Assembly: GCF_000179615.1 (NCBI RefSeq)
Contig: NZ_AEDD01000001.1
Location: 434,001 to 498,000 of the forward strand
Reading direction: 5' to 3'
DNA: 64,000 nt
Source: Paenibacillus curdlanolyticus YK9
Lineage (GTDB): Bacteria; Bacillota; Bacilli; Paenibacillales; Paenibacillaceae
Below, one piece after another: positions 43,087 through 52,691 of this stretch (position 1 is the first letter of the stretch; every line of letters starts with the position of its first letter). The translations under genes were made by a program, and so were the position numbers. Below the pieces are notes generated by a model. That model had not been told where the DNA came from. It saw only the letters and a list, made by a program, of their open reading frames with translations, and searched no databases.

Positions 43087-45062
43087 TGCTTGCCTATTGG
43101 ACAAGCCGCATGTCGATGGATGCTGTTGCACGTGTACAAACTGCATCTATATGGTCCAATGCTAAGTCAATCGAATGGCCAAGATCGGCGCTTGAGCCTG
43201 AAATTCTGAAAGAAGTTAAGCGGCGGCTGTCGGTTAACGCAAGTCGATTGCTGGGTTATTGGATTCGCGAGGCTGGTCCGCTGCCCATGCCTGAGGAGCG
43301 GATTTTGAATACGGGGGTTCGTGGAATCGGATTGGCAGGCGCTGAAGTGCGAGCCGCTCTTCATGAGCTGTGCGAATACGGCATTTTATTTGCTGTTCGC
43401 AAATCGTGGGGGGAACGGCTATTCTTCCTGCCGCGCGACAGCTACATGGCCTGGAGAAGAGCGCAAGGCTATGACGAGTCGTATTGGAAGGAAGCGCCAT
43501 CGGCAGGCGGCAGCTTCGATGGGGCCGGGCGCCGGGTTTCTGAGCAGCTGCCGTTAGGCAGACGGCTGGTGCGGGCCTATGCTGCGCTCAAACGGACGGA
43601 ATTGAAGCTGACAGCCAAAGGCTTATTTCCAAAGAAGACAATTGCTGATTCGCTGTCGGCACTTGGATGGGAACAGGCTGACGCTGCGGCGCTGTTCGAT
43701 TTTGTAAAGCCCGTTCACCTTGAGCATTATCCCGCTCCATTCGCTGTTGTGCTGGACGTTGCGGCTAAGCTGGGATTGCTGAGACGGGCTCAAGCTACCG
43801 TCGGCTTTGCGTGGGACAACGTTCGGCTTGAGCAATGGCTCATGGGCAGTCCGTTGCTGCGCGAAGCGGAGCTGCTGCGGCTCATCACGATGCATTACAG
43901 CTGGGAAGGCGCAGAGATGATATCGTTTACGTCGGAGCTTCTGCTGTTAAAGCCAAGAGTCGAATATAGCGTCAATCAGCCTCTGACCAGCTGCCAGAAC
44001 AGCTGGATGCAAGTGATGAGCAGATTCGGATGGGCAAATGCAGCTGCCCGTGAGGATGGATCTATGAGCTACTGCTGGCTGATTGATCCTTGGGAGCCTG
44101 AGAAAACGACGGATGAGGAAGCATATTCGTTGACGGAAGATATTCCCTTAATCGTGCTGCCGGATGGAGAGCTTATCGTTTCCCCGAGTGCAAGCTATGA
44201 CTTAACCTGGACATTGGAGCAGGCAGCGCAATGGGTTCGTGACGATGCAGTTTCGATTTATCGGCTTACGAGCCAATCGGTAGCAGCGGCTGTGGAAGGC
44301 GGCATGGATCAGGAGAAGCTGCTGAACGCGCTGCGAGAGGCTTCCGGCGGCTTGCCCATTCCGGAGGAGTTGGAGCGTGCAGTCGGTCACTGGGCAGCGC
44401 AGGCCAATCGCACGATGCTTGAAGAGGTGCTGCTGCTCCGCTGCGATTCAGTCGAAATCGCCAATGCTGCATACGCTCATCCAGCAATTAAAGGCTTGCT
44501 TGCGGAAAGGATCGGAGAACGCAGCTTTATTGTCCGTCCTGCAGACGTACCGTCGCTTCGGCAGCAATTAGAGCGTGCTGGATGGCCGCTAGCGAAGAAC
44601 AAACCGTCTGCAATTCCGGCATTGGAGCAGTCATCCAATGAAGGGCAGCTGGTCGAAGCAGGACCGTTCATCGTAGATGGGCATGCTCTTCAAATTTATG
44701 AACTCGAATCGCCAGAGCGCATTGTTGCAGATGCTGGCAACAGCAAAGACAATCAGGCCTATGCGCCAGCGCAATGGCCGGCTTCATGGACGGGGCAGCT
44801 GCGTGCGTATCATCATTCGACCAGGCGGCAAATCGTTGAGAGCGCTTTGGCGTGGGGAGCGCCAATCGAGATCAAGTCCGAGGGACGTCTTGTTGAACTG
44901 GTGCCGGAGCGATTAAGCGGTTTTGCAGATCGATGGGTGGTATCGGGTTTCTTGCGCGGCCAAACCGATGAAGTTGTAACGCCTGTAGACTTATCTCCCC
45001 ATATGTGGGAAGAAATGAGGATTATTATCCCGTCTCCCTTCGTAGATAATAAGCGGGAATAA
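43083..45062 (+). CDS. Helicase-associated protein partnered with XPB (Helicase_C_3-like)
   Basis: 659-aa soluble protein translationally coupled to the XPB helicase (4-base overlap, GAGGAGGGAAG site). I recognise the XPB/Ssl2-like helicase-associated domain in the middle (about 350-530, with DIPLIVLPDGELIVSP and a winged-helix-like series after it). A WYL-like beta-rich tail (about 570-655) ends with ELVPERLSGF. No ATPase motifs are seen. The same gene pair occurs in mycobacteria (Rv0861c-Rv0862c, as I recall). A DNA-binding or loading partner is the likely role. Confidence 0.75.
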   Translation: MMLAYWTSRMSMDAVARVQTASIWSNAKSIEWPRSALEPEILKEVKRRLSVNASRLLGYWIREAGPLPMPEERILNTGVRGIGLAGAEVRAALHELCEYGILFAVRKSWGERLFFLPRDSYMAWRRAQGYDESYWKEAPSAGGSFDGAGRRVSEQLPLGRRLVRAYAALKRTELKLTAKGLFPKKTIADSLSALGWEQADAAALFDFVKPVHLEHYPAPFAVVLDVAAKLGLLRRAQATVGFAWDNVRLEQWLMGSPLLREAELLRLITMHYSWEGAEMISFTSELLLLKPRVEYSVNQPLTSCQNSWMQVMSRFGWANAAAREDGSMSYCWLIDPWEPEKTTDEEAYSLTEDIPLIVLPDGELIVSPSASYDLTWTLEQAAQWVRDDAVSIYRLTSQSVAAAVEGGMDQEKLLNALREASGGLPIPEELERAVGHWAAQANRTMLEEVLLLRCDSVEIANAAYAHPAIKGLLAERIGERSFIVRPADVPSLRQQLERAGWPLAKNKPSAIPALEQSSNEGQLVEAGPFIVDGHALQIYELESPERIVADAGNSKDNQAYAPAQWPASWTGQLRAYHHSTRRQIVESALAWGAPIEIKSEGRLVELVPERLSGFADRWVVSGFLRGQTDEVVTPVDLSPHMWEEMRIIIPSPFVDNKRE

Positions 45063-45090
45063 CCACGCTCTATCGTTCCGTCCTCTGAAA

Positions 45091-45099
45091 TGGTATAGT
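45091..45099 (+). promoter_or_regulatory. Extended -10 promoter of ylbF
   Basis: TGG followed by TATAGT, 44 bases before the ATG. Confidence 0.45.
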
Positions 45100-45142
45100 A
45101 AAGAAGAGCCAAATTAGATGAATTCCGAAGGAAGGTGTATGG

Positions 45143-45643
45143 ATGCCAACGGTAGAACATCAGTCCGAGATTGAAATTAGCGCGTTTACGGATAGCGGCT
45201 ATTTGGAATCAATCGATATGACTGCATTGTTGATGGAAGCTTATGATTTAGGAGATAGTATTAACCATTCGGCGGAAGTCGCCGATTATTTATATTGGAA
45301 AGCCGTAGTCGATCAAGATGCGGATGTGCAGGCTGTCGTAAAGCAATTCGCGAAGGCGAGAGAGCAATTCGCCGATTGTGAACGATTCGGAAGGTTTCAT
45401 CCGGATTTTCATGCGGCTAAGGATCGGGTTGCAGCCGTGCAGGCACAGCTAGAATCGTTCGATTGTGTCCGTAAATTTAAAGCAGCGGAGCATGAGGTGG
45501 ATACGATGCTTTATGAAGTGTCGCGCATCATCGCTGATGCTGTTTCAGAGTCCGTAAAGGTGCCGAGCAATGATCCTAACCCGAAAGGAAGTGGCTGTGG
45601 AAGCGGCGGCTCCTGCGGCTGCGGAAGCGGAGGCTGCGGATAG
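45143..45643 (+). CDS. ylbF: YlbF family regulator (RicF) with cysteine-rich tail
   Basis: In B. subtilis RicF, with RicA and RicT, forms an Fe-S complex that acts with RNase Y in mRNA maturation and promotes competence, sporulation and biofilm formation. 166 aa. The helical YlbF domain fills residues 25-140. The tail contains four cysteines in a Gly/Ser-rich run (CGSGGSCGCGSGGCG), suited to bind an iron-sulfur cluster. ATG 45143 follows GAAGGAAGG. ylbG follows after 48 bases, as in Bacillus. Confidence 0.9.
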   Translation: MPTVEHQSEIEISAFTDSGYLESIDMTALLMEAYDLGDSINHSAEVADYLYWKAVVDQDADVQAVVKQFAKAREQFADCERFGRFHPDFHAAKDRVAAVQAQLESFDCVRKFKAAEHEVDTMLYEVSRIIADAVSESVKVPSNDPNPKGSGCGSGGSCGCGSGGCG

Positions 45644-45691
45644 CGAACGGAAGAAAGCGGATTCGCCGCTGGAAACGAGGGGAGGGACGTT

Positions 45692-45955
45692 ATGATTGCA
45701 GATCGTACGGGATATATCATTTGGGTATCCGATTTGAAAGCAGCAAGATCTCTGGACAAATATGGAACCGTTCACTACATGTCTAGAAAGATGCACTATG
45801 TCGTATTCTATGTGGATACGGACCGTGCGGAGGATACGGCTCGCAATGTGGCTCGATTGCCGTTTGTTAAGAAAATTGAGCGTTCCTACCGAAACGAGCT
45901 AAAAACGGAATATACGAAGAATGTACCGGATAAGTCGCGATTTTACAGTCTATAA
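45692..45955 (+). CDS. ylbG: YlbG family protein (DUF2129)
   Basis: 87-aa cytosolic protein; RTGYIIWVSDLKAARSLDKYG and the following YVVFYVD strand are characteristic of YlbG. The gene accompanies ylbF throughout Bacilli. ATG 45692 follows GGGGAGGG. Function unknown. Confidence 0.9.
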   Translation: MIADRTGYIIWVSDLKAARSLDKYGTVHYMSRKMHYVVFYVDTDRAEDTARNVARLPFVKKIERSYRNELKTEYTKNVPDKSRFYSL

Positions 45956-46225
45956 TGACTATGATAGGCATAAACCCGGATAGGATTAATCGTATATTTA
46001 CGCGGCGTATTGTCCTGCCTATTCTTGTTGGTGTATAGAAAATTTTTTTGAATAAGGCTGGACAAGCGGTATGAGGCTCGTTATATTTCATATATTGGTA
46101 ATACAATTTATAACAATATTGGCGACCGCTTAATTTACTGTTGAAATATCAGGCTGGAATGGTAGAATGGAAGCGTGCATAAAAATAGTAACAAAGGCCT
46201 GCTTCCCGGGGAGGGGTGAGTCGGG

Positions 46226-46663
46226 ATGAGAGACAAAACGACCGAGAGATGGAGTACTTACGAACCGTTTCATGTAGAACTGGCGGATAAGAAGGTGGCG
46301 GATGTTGTCATCACGAATCATGCCAAAAGTCGGTGGGCGGATCGCGTAGAAAGCGAAAAGACCGGGTTTGCTGATATTGCCGAGTTTATGTGGCAGTGTT
46401 TGAAGCAAGGGCGTATCGCTTCGTACTATCGCAACGAACAGGATGTTTATTTAATCGATGACGATCTCGTTTTCGTTGCTGAGTTCGCCGAGCTTGAGAA
46501 GGAAAGGGATCTGATTGGGAATCCGCTTCACAAGATGATTGTGGTCACCTTCTTAGGTCGAATGTCAGAGACGATTGAGCTTCGCGACTTGAAGTCGTAT
46601 TATTCATGGTTGCGTCATTCAAGGAGAATGACATTGATTAAGAACAGCAGAAAGCGTAAATAG
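46226..46663 (+). CDS. Hypothetical protein, 145 aa
   Basis: ATG 46226 after a very strong GGGGAGGGGTGAG site. Soluble, mixed alpha/beta, beginning with a polar stretch and then VVITNHAKSRWADRVE, which looks like a small RNA- or nuclease-related motif but is not one I can name. The C-terminus is strongly basic. It is preceded by a 270-base AT-rich gap without other features and followed by its own terminator. Confidence 0.72.
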   Translation: MRDKTTERWSTYEPFHVELADKKVADVVITNHAKSRWADRVESEKTGFADIAEFMWQCLKQGRIASYYRNEQDVYLIDDDLVFVAEFAELEKERDLIGNPLHKMIVVTFLGRMSETIELRDLKSYYSWLRHSRRMTLIKNSRKRK

Positions 46664-46678
46664 CATACGATCGAATGG

Positions 46679-46706
46679 AGGGGCGCCGATAAGGCGCTTC
46701 TTTTTT
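46679..46706 (+). terminator. Terminator after the 145-aa gene
   Basis: A nine-base-pair stem with two G-U pairs and a GATAA loop is followed by six T. Confidence 0.75.
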
Positions 46707-46766
46707 GTAGCAAAATAACGGTATAATGGATGGCAGAGGCACATAACCGGAAGGCAGGAACAAACC

Positions 46767-47678
46767 ATGGCGCTTAACTTTCATCAGCTTCATATTTTTT
46801 ATTCCGTCGCAGAAAGAGGAAGCTTCTCAGCTGCCGCACAGGCCTTGCATATGACGCAGCCTGCGGTGACGATGCAGGTGCAGTCGCTGGAGGATTATTT
46901 CGGCACGAAGCTGCTGCAGCGCTCCACCAAGAAGATTGAGCTGACGGAAGCAGGGAGGGCACTGTTGCCCTATGCGCAGCGCAGTATGGAATTGATCCGA
47001 GAAACCGACGCAGCAATGGCTGCATTTACGAGCAAATTAAAAGGCCGGCTGCAGCTAGGCGCTAGTTTGACGATCGGCGAATATATTTTACCACGGCTGT
47101 TAGGCCCGTTCGGCAAGGAATACCCGCAAGTGTCAATCAGCATGAAGGTCATGAACACGGCTCAAATTATCGATGACATTACAAGCCATCAGCTTAATTT
47201 TGGATTGATCGAAGCGCCAGTCAACCATCCTGAAATGCTGATGGAGAAAGTGCTAAGCGATGAGCTGGTGCTGATTACGGCCAAAGATCATCCGCTCTCG
47301 AAGATGGATCATGTCACAATTTCGGATGCTGTGCAGTACCCATTCGTCCTCCGGGAGCAGGGCTCCGGGACTAGGCTTGTGATGGAAGAGCAGCTGAAAG
47401 CTAAGGAGATTGATCCTAACGCATTAGAAATTGTGATGGAGCTGGGCAGCACCGGGGCGATCAAATCCGCGGTGGAAGCAGGCGTTGGCATATCCATCGT
47501 CTCTGCGTCTTCTGTGAAGCATGAGGTGGCATTGGGGCTAATTCGTGTCATTCCGTTGTCGGATGTCCAATTCAAGCGGCATTTTTATGCGATTCAACTT
47601 AAGTCTGCCTTGCTTCCGATATCAGCTGTAACATTTTTGACTTTTTTAAGAGAGAGGGATCTTCAGCAATGGCTATAA
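46767..47678 (+). CDS. LysR-family transcriptional regulator (CysL-like)
   Basis: 303-aa regulator. The winged helix-turn-helix is NFHQLHIFYSVAERGSFSAA and the following MTQPAVTMQVQSLE. The periplasmic-binding-like effector domain (90-300) contains LREQGSGTR, often seen in CysL and related sulfur or selenium regulators. A perfect TATAAT lies at 46722-46727. Its end overlaps the PHP gene by ten bases, so both are co-transcribed. The sulfonate operon lies downstream on the same strand, which suggests but does not prove a sulfur-related role. Confidence 0.88.
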   Translation: MALNFHQLHIFYSVAERGSFSAAAQALHMTQPAVTMQVQSLEDYFGTKLLQRSTKKIELTEAGRALLPYAQRSMELIRETDAAMAAFTSKLKGRLQLGASLTIGEYILPRLLGPFGKEYPQVSISMKVMNTAQIIDDITSHQLNFGLIEAPVNHPEMLMEKVLSDELVLITAKDHPLSKMDHVTISDAVQYPFVLREQGSGTRLVMEEQLKAKEIDPNALEIVMELGSTGAIKSAVEAGVGISIVSASSVKHEVALGLIRVIPLSDVQFKRHFYAIQLKSALLPISAVTFLTFLRERDLQQWL

Positions 47679-48535
47679 TGGGGAATGCGGATATGCATAC
47701 GCATACGCTGGCTTCGGACGGGACGAACGCGCCCGCGGTCGTCGTTCGGTTGGCGAAGGAAGCAGGTCTAGCCGCAGTCGCGATAACGGATCATGATACG
47801 ATAAGCGGCTGGGCAGAAGCAATGGCTGAGGGCGAGCGGATCGGGATTGAGGTCATTCCTGGGGTTGAGTTGAGCACAGTGATGAATGGCAGAGACATTC
47901 ATATTCTAGGCTATTGGTGCAATTCAGATGACGAACAGTGGCAGGAGAGATTGCGATCTCAGCAAGGCTTTCGAGGCAAGCGCAATCTCATGATGATCGA
48001 AAGGCTTCAAGCGCTTGGCATTGATGTAACCATAGATGAAATTATTGCATTGGCGAGAAAGCATGGAAAGCAAGTGGAAGGCGCTGAGCAAATCGGACGC
48101 CCCCATTTGGCGGAAGTGCTTATCGCACGCGGCGTCGTCACTGATATCCGCGAAGCGTTCGATCGCTATTTGGGAGAGAGCGGGCTCGCCTATTGCAATC
48201 CGCCAAGGCTGCAACCTTTTGAAGCGATCGATTGGATCCGAGAAGCGGGCGGCGTCAGTGTCATTGCGCATCCGGGCTTATACGGCGATGATGAGCTGGT
48301 GGAGGCAATCGTTCGACACGGCGCACAAGGGATCGAAGCGTATCATTCCGATCATGATGCCGATCAGGAGCTGCGATATGAGGCGATGGCGCAACGGTAC
48401 GGCTTACTCGTTACTGGCGGCTCCGATTTTCATGGCGAGAAGCAAGGCGTTGTTTTTCATGGGCCGATTGGACATCGTTCTGTCGGTATGCAGGTTGTAG
48501 ATCGGCTGAAACAGTTAATAAGACGCGATAAATAA
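47669..48535 (+). CDS. PHP-domain phosphoesterase (TrpH/RNase AM type)
   Basis: 288-aa metal-dependent phosphatase. The first PHP motif DMHTHTLASDG, then AITDHDT, IPGVELST, IAHPGLYG and GGSDFHG supply the metal ligands of a trinuclear site. The length and order match TrpH/YciV, which hydrolyses 3',5'-nucleoside bisphosphates such as pAp and trims short RNA. pAp is a by-product of sulfate assimilation, so its place between a CysL-like regulator and the sulfonate operon makes sense. Start overlaps the LysR stop. Confidence 0.88.
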   Translation: MAIMGNADMHTHTLASDGTNAPAVVVRLAKEAGLAAVAITDHDTISGWAEAMAEGERIGIEVIPGVELSTVMNGRDIHILGYWCNSDDEQWQERLRSQQGFRGKRNLMMIERLQALGIDVTIDEIIALARKHGKQVEGAEQIGRPHLAEVLIARGVVTDIREAFDRYLGESGLAYCNPPRLQPFEAIDWIREAGGVSVIAHPGLYGDDELVEAIVRHGAQGIEAYHSDHDADQELRYEAMAQRYGLLVTGGSDFHGEKQGVVFHGPIGHRSVGMQVVDRLKQLIRRDK

Positions 48536-48561
48536 CGGCATTTCCCTAGTAGTATAATGAC

Positions 48562-48597
48562 AAGCTGTCGGCCCTTGGGGCGGGCAGCTTTTTTTTG
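48562..48597 (+). terminator. Terminator of the LysR-PHP operon
   Basis: AAGCTG/CAGCTT with an inner GGCC/GGC stem, then eight T. Confidence 0.7.
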
Positions 48598-48635
48598 TTA
48601 TATGAACTTTTTTCGGATGCAATAGAAAATCATAG

Positions 48636-48664
48636 TTGACTTATAGGATTAATGTATAGATAAT
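48636..48664 (+). promoter_or_regulatory. Promoter of the ssu operon
   Basis: TTGACT, a 17-base spacer and GATAAT. Confidence 0.65.
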
Positions 48665-48685
48665 ATGGAATGTCATTATCTAATA

Positions 48686-48710
48686 AATTCCTATTGGTTT
48701 ACAAGGAATT
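48686..48710. promoter_or_regulatory. AATTCC-N13-GGAATT dyad in the ssu leader, CymR-like operator candidate
   Basis: An inverted repeat about 15 bases after the expected transcription start. The minus strand reads CCAATAGGAATT, close to the ATNGGAATT core I recall for the sulfur repressor CymR. B. subtilis represses ssu when cysteine or sulfate is available. Confidence 0.4.
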
Positions 48711-48800
48711 AAAGTGTCGATACTCTTCCAAGAGCTTGACAGGCTGAGCATTTGATCGCTTGGAATATGAATTTTGAATATTAAAGGGGATTTGTCCAAA

Positions 48801-49808
48801 ATGAGAAACCATTCGAAATTAATTCGCAGTTTAGTATCGATCTCGCTCATTGCGCTGTTCGTACTCCTGTCTGCTTGCAGCTCCAACAGCTCTAATGAAA
48901 CTTCGACTACTAACCAACCAACTGACTCGACTCAAAAGAGCGGCGGCGGCAAAGAAATTCATATCGGTTATCAAAAATACGGTACGGTTAACATTCTTAA
49001 AGCAAAAGGCACGCTGGAAAAACGATTGGAATCCGATGGGTACAAGGTAACCTGGACCGAATTTCCGGGAGGGCCGCAGCTGCTGGAAGCGCTGAATGTC
49101 GGGAGCATTGATATTGGCCATACTGGCGAAGCGCCTCCGATTTTTGCGCAGGCAGCGGGCGCGCCTCTCGTTTATTTGGCCCATGAGCCAGTCAGTCCGG
49201 CAAGCGAGGGAATTATCGTTCCGAAGGATTCCCCTATTACTTCTATTGCAGATTTGAAAGGTAAAAAGATCGCGCTGAATAAAGGGTCCAACGTTCATTA
49301 TTTGCTCGTTAAAGCGTTGGAAAAAGCGGGCGTCGACTATAAGGACATTACGACGGTCTTCTTGCCGCCAGGCGACGCGCGGGTTGCTTTCGAGAACGGC
49401 AACGTAGATGCTTGGGTCATTTGGGATCCGTTCCTCGCAGCCGCACAGACCGCAACGGGCGCTAAGCTGCTTACGGATGGGAAGGATTTGGTTTCCAATA
49501 TCGAGTTTTATCTCGCTTCACGCAAGTTTGCTGAAGCCAATCAACCGATAATCGATATCTTTACCGAAGAGCTGAATAAAATCGACGAATGGTCGAAAGC
49601 GAATCAGAAGGAAGTGGCAGCGCTGCTGTCGCCGCAGCTTGGGATTGATATTTCTTCGCTCGAGCTGGCATCAGGGCGTCGAGATTATGGCTTGTCGCCG
49701 ATTGACGATTCGATTATCGAGGCTCAGCAGCGAATCGCTGACACGTTCTATGAGCTGAAGCTCATTCCGAATGAAATTAGAGTGAAGGAAGCAACGCTGC
49801 AAAAATAA
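48801..49808 (+). CDS. ssuA: Aliphatic sulfonate ABC transporter, substrate-binding lipoprotein
   Basis: Captures alkanesulfonates outside the cell and delivers them to the SsuBC importer. 335-aa precursor with lipobox LLSAC (Cys about 26), a Ser/Thr-rich linker, then the periplasmic-binding fold with [28 protein letters not shown] and [11 protein letters not shown], all typical of SsuA. ATG 48801 follows AAAGGGGA. First gene of ssuA-D-C-B, behind a sigma-A promoter and a dyad operator. Confidence 0.93.
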   Translation: MRNHSKLIRSLVSISLIALFVLLSACSSNSSNETSTTNQPTDSTQKSGGGKEIHIGYQKYGTVNILKAKGTLEKRLESDGYKVTWTEFPGGPQLLEALNVGSIDIGHTGEAPPIFAQAAGAPLVYLAHEPVSPASEGIIVPKDSPITSIADLKGKKIALNKGSNVHYLLVKALEKAGVDYKDITTVFLPPGDARVAFENGNVDAWVIWDPFLAAAQTATGAKLLTDGKDLVSNIEFYLASRKFAEANQPIIDIFTEELNKIDEWSKANQKEVAALLSPQLGIDISSLELASGRRDYGLSPIDDSIIEAQQRIADTFYELKLIPNEIRVKEATLQK

Positions 49809-49834
49809 TCGAACGAGAAGGAGAAGATTGCGAT

Positions 49835-50980
49835 ATGGAAGTCTTCTGGTTTATTCCAACACACGGCGATGGACGCTATTTGGGCTCTGCAGAAGGAGCG
49901 CGCGCCGTCGATGCTAAATATATGCAGCAGGTCGCGCAAGCGGCTGATCGGCTTGGCTACGAGGGCGTGCTGATCCCGACAGGCAGCTCGTGCGAGGATG
50001 CATGGGTGGTTGCGTCTTCCCTTATCCCGGTAACCGAACGGTTAAAATTTCTTGTCGCGATTCGTCCGGGCTTAATGTCGCCTACCTTATCCGCAAGAAT
50101 GGCGGCAACATTCGATCGGGTGTCGAGTGGACGGCTTCTCGTCAATGTGGTAACGGGTGGAGATCCCGTTGAACTGGCGGGCGACGGCGTGTTCTTGAGT
50201 CATGATGAGCGCTATGATCTGACGTCTGAGTTTTTGGATATTTGGCGTCGAGAATTAGCGGGCGAGACGGTCGATTTCGAGGGCGCGCATTTGAAGGTTG
50301 AGGGAGGAAAGGTGCTCTATCCGCCGACGCAGCGTCCTTATCCTCCACTTTATTTCGGTGGTTCGTCGACTGCAGCGATTCAAGTGGCAGCGGATCATAT
50401 CGATGTGTATCTGACATGGGGCGAGCCGCCGCATGAGGTAGCCAAGAAAATTGAGCAGGTTCGACATAAAGCCGCAGAACAGGGCAAAACAGTCCGCTTC
50501 GGCATTCGGTTGCATGCCATCGTAAGAGAAACGTCGGAGGAAGCTTGGCGCGAAGCCGATCGGCTCATCAGTAAGGTAGACGATGCGGCGATTGAGGCGG
50601 CGAGTAAGGTGTTCAGCCGTTACGATTCAGAAGGGCAGAAGCGGATGTCCCGCCTTCATGGCGGCGACCGCGGGCAGCTGGAAATCTACCCGAATCTGTG
50701 GGCTGGCGTCGGGCTTGTTCGCGGCGGTGCGGGTACGGCACTGGTAGGCAGTCCCGAACAGGTAGCGGCGCTCATGCAGCAATATGCGGATTTAGGCATC
50801 GATACGTTCATTTTATCGGGTTATCCTCATCTGGAAGAAGCGTACCGTTTCGCCGAATTGGTATTCCCACTGCTGCCTTTAAACCATATTCCGCAGGCGG
50901 AAGGCCCAACTTCGACAAGTCCGTTCGGCGAGTTAATTGCGAATTCGATCAAGCCGTCCGAGCGGGCGCCGGTCAGCTAA
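49835..50980 (+). CDS. ssuD: FMNH2-dependent alkanesulfonate monooxygenase
   Basis: Cleaves the C-S bond of alkanesulfonates with O2 and reduced flavin, releasing sulfite and an aldehyde. 381 aa, luciferase-like TIM barrel. Characteristic segments are [15 protein letters not shown] at the N-terminus, [20 protein letters not shown] and [23 protein letters not shown] precedes the ATG. The NAD(P)H:FMN reductase partner is not in this operon. Confidence 0.95.
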   Translation: MEVFWFIPTHGDGRYLGSAEGARAVDAKYMQQVAQAADRLGYEGVLIPTGSSCEDAWVVASSLIPVTERLKFLVAIRPGLMSPTLSARMAATFDRVSSGRLLVNVVTGGDPVELAGDGVFLSHDERYDLTSEFLDIWRRELAGETVDFEGAHLKVEGGKVLYPPTQRPYPPLYFGGSSTAAIQVAADHIDVYLTWGEPPHEVAKKIEQVRHKAAEQGKTVRFGIRLHAIVRETSEEAWREADRLISKVDDAAIEAASKVFSRYDSEGQKRMSRLHGGDRGQLEIYPNLWAGVGLVRGGAGTALVGSPEQVAALMQQYADLGIDTFILSGYPHLEEAYRFAELVFPLLPLNHIPQAEGPTSTSPFGELIANSIKPSERAPVS

Positions 50981-50993
50981 GGAGGGGATGAAT

Positions 50994-51791
50994 GTGAAGA
51001 GTCCAGCAGCGATAAATAAGCGTAAAGCGTATCAAAATATAGGACTCGAGTGGCTCATTCCGGCCGTGGTCGTCGTGTTGTGGCAATGGTTCGTCAGTGC
51101 GGGCTTGATCTCACAGCGAATTTTGCCGACTCCGGTAGCTGTTGTCGAAGCGGGGATTAAGCTTGTGCGAAACGGCGATCTGTTCGTATACATTGGAGAC
51201 AGCTCCCGGCGGGCGCTGCTCGGCTTCGTGATTGGCGGGGGCATCGGGTTCGCCTTGGCGATTATCAATGGCTTGCTGCCGCTTTTCGAGAAGCTTACCG
51301 ATTCCAGTATCCAAATGATTCGGACGATCCCGCACTTATCCCTTATTCCGCTAATTATTGCGTGGTTCGGCATTGGCGAGCAGGGTAAAATTTTTCTCGT
51401 CGCGCTCGGCGTTGCTTTTCCGATCTACTTAAACACACTGCACGGCATACGTGCTGTCGACCCCGGTTTAATCGAGATGGGTCGCACCTATGGCTTGCGT
51501 GGATTTTCGCTGTTTCGCACGATTATTTTTCCCGGCGCGCTGCCGTCGATATTGGTAGGCTTGAGGTTTGCGCTTGGCATTATGTGGATTACGTTAATTG
51601 TCTCCGAAACGATCTCAGCTAATAGCGGAATCGGATATATGGCCATGAATGCGAGAGAATTTTTCCAAATGGATATCGTTGTCCTCAGCATCGTGATTTA
51701 TGCCTTGCTCGGCAAGCTGTCGGATTGGATTGCTAAGGTGATGGAGAGGAGTTGGCTGCAATGGCACCCGCATTATCGCAAGGGAAAATAG
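50994..51791 (+). CDS. ssuC: Sulfonate ABC transporter permease
   Basis: Membrane subunit with six helices, 265 aa. The cytoplasmic coupling loop [17 protein letters not shown] followed by FPGALPSI is the EAA-type motif contacting SsuB. GTG 50994 lies eight bases after GGAGG; the ATG two codons upstream abuts that site and is less likely. The 3' end overlaps ssuB by 31 bases. Confidence 0.93.
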   Translation: MKSPAAINKRKAYQNIGLEWLIPAVVVVLWQWFVSAGLISQRILPTPVAVVEAGIKLVRNGDLFVYIGDSSRRALLGFVIGGGIGFALAIINGLLPLFEKLTDSSIQMIRTIPHLSLIPLIIAWFGIGEQGKIFLVALGVAFPIYLNTLHGIRAVDPGLIEMGRTYGLRGFSLFRTIIFPGALPSILVGLRFALGIMWITLIVSETISANSGIGYMAMNAREFFQMDIVVLSIVIYALLGKLSDWIAKVMERSWLQWHPHYRKGK

Positions 51792-52588
51792 GCGTACAGC
51801 TGGAGCTTCCCGCTAAGCTGCCTCAACGGAACGCTGCCACTGGAGGCATTCATATCGACATTCAGGAAGCGCAGGTCCAATTCGGCGAGCTTGAGGTGCT
51901 GCGGAATTTGAACCTATCGATTCCGGCTGGCCAATTCCTTGGCGTTGTGGGAAGAAGCGGCTGCGGCAAAAGCACGCTGCTTCGACTAATCGCAGGACTT
52001 GAAACAGCGGCTAAAGGAACGGTACGTTTCGATGGCGCTGCCACATCGGGCTTAAGGCCGGATGTACGGGTCATGTTCCAGGATGCAAGGCTGCTGCCGT
52101 GGAAAACGGTGCTCGACAACGTTCGGATTGGCGTGCCGGATGGCGATCGCGATAAAGCGAGGGAGGCGCTCGCGCTTGTCGGTCTCGCGGATCGCGAGAA
52201 GGAGTGGCCGAGCGTGCTGTCCGGCGGGCAGAAGCAGCGCGTTTCGCTCGCTCGCGCGCTAGCTGGTGACCCAAGCCTGCTGCTTTTTGACGAGCCGCTG
52301 GGCGCTTTGGACGCGCTAACCCGGATTGAAATGCAGCAGCTTATCGAGCGGCTGTGGCAGGAAAGGAAATTTACCGCCATTCTCGTGACGCATGATGTCG
52401 GCGAGGCGGTTGCGCTGACGGATCGCGTCGTGTTGGTGGAGAGCGGTACAATATCCCATGATCAATCGATTACATTGGCGCGGCCCCGGGAGAAGGACAG
52501 CAGCTTTGCCCATTACGAGAGCCTGATCTTGAATCGTGTGCTGGAAAGACGTCCGCCAGCGAACGAACGCGATGGTTTTTCGATTTGA
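51761..52588 (+). CDS. ssuB: Sulfonate ABC transporter ATP-binding protein
   Basis: Energy-coupling ATPase of the importer, 275 aa. Walker [11 protein letters not shown]-loop FQDARLLPW, signature LSGGQKQR, Walker [13 protein letters not shown] and the switch histidine in VTHDVGEA are all present. ATG 51761 lies nine bases after GAGAGGAG. Last gene of the operon; order A-D-C-B differs from the B-A-C-D of B. subtilis. Confidence 0.95.
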   Translation: MAPALSQGKIGVQLELPAKLPQRNAATGGIHIDIQEAQVQFGELEVLRNLNLSIPAGQFLGVVGRSGCGKSTLLRLIAGLETAAKGTVRFDGAATSGLRPDVRVMFQDARLLPWKTVLDNVRIGVPDGDRDKAREALALVGLADREKEWPSVLSGGQKQRVSLARALAGDPSLLLFDEPLGALDALTRIEMQQLIERLWQERKFTAILVTHDVGEAVALTDRVVLVESGTISHDQSITLARPREKDSSFAHYESLILNRVLERRPPANERDGFSI

Positions 52589-52599
52589 TTGCTGCATTA

Positions 52600-52643
52600 A
52601 AATGGCGGTACAAGGCTCGATTGTGAGCCCTGTACCGCCATTT
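52600..52643. terminator. Bidirectional terminator between ssuB and rqcH
   Basis: An 18-19-bp stem with one bulge (52600-52618 with 52625-52643) lies between convergent genes. Confidence 0.75.
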
Positions 52644-52691
52644 GTTTGGTTTCATTTTCACAATTCAATGGAGCCGCCGCTTCGCTTGCAG

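Noticed and set aside
48711-48760. SAM riboswitch before ssuA, suggested by CTCTT-CC-AAGAG
   Set aside because: Only a short hairpin is present; the conserved S-box core sequences and a terminator/antiterminator pair are missing.
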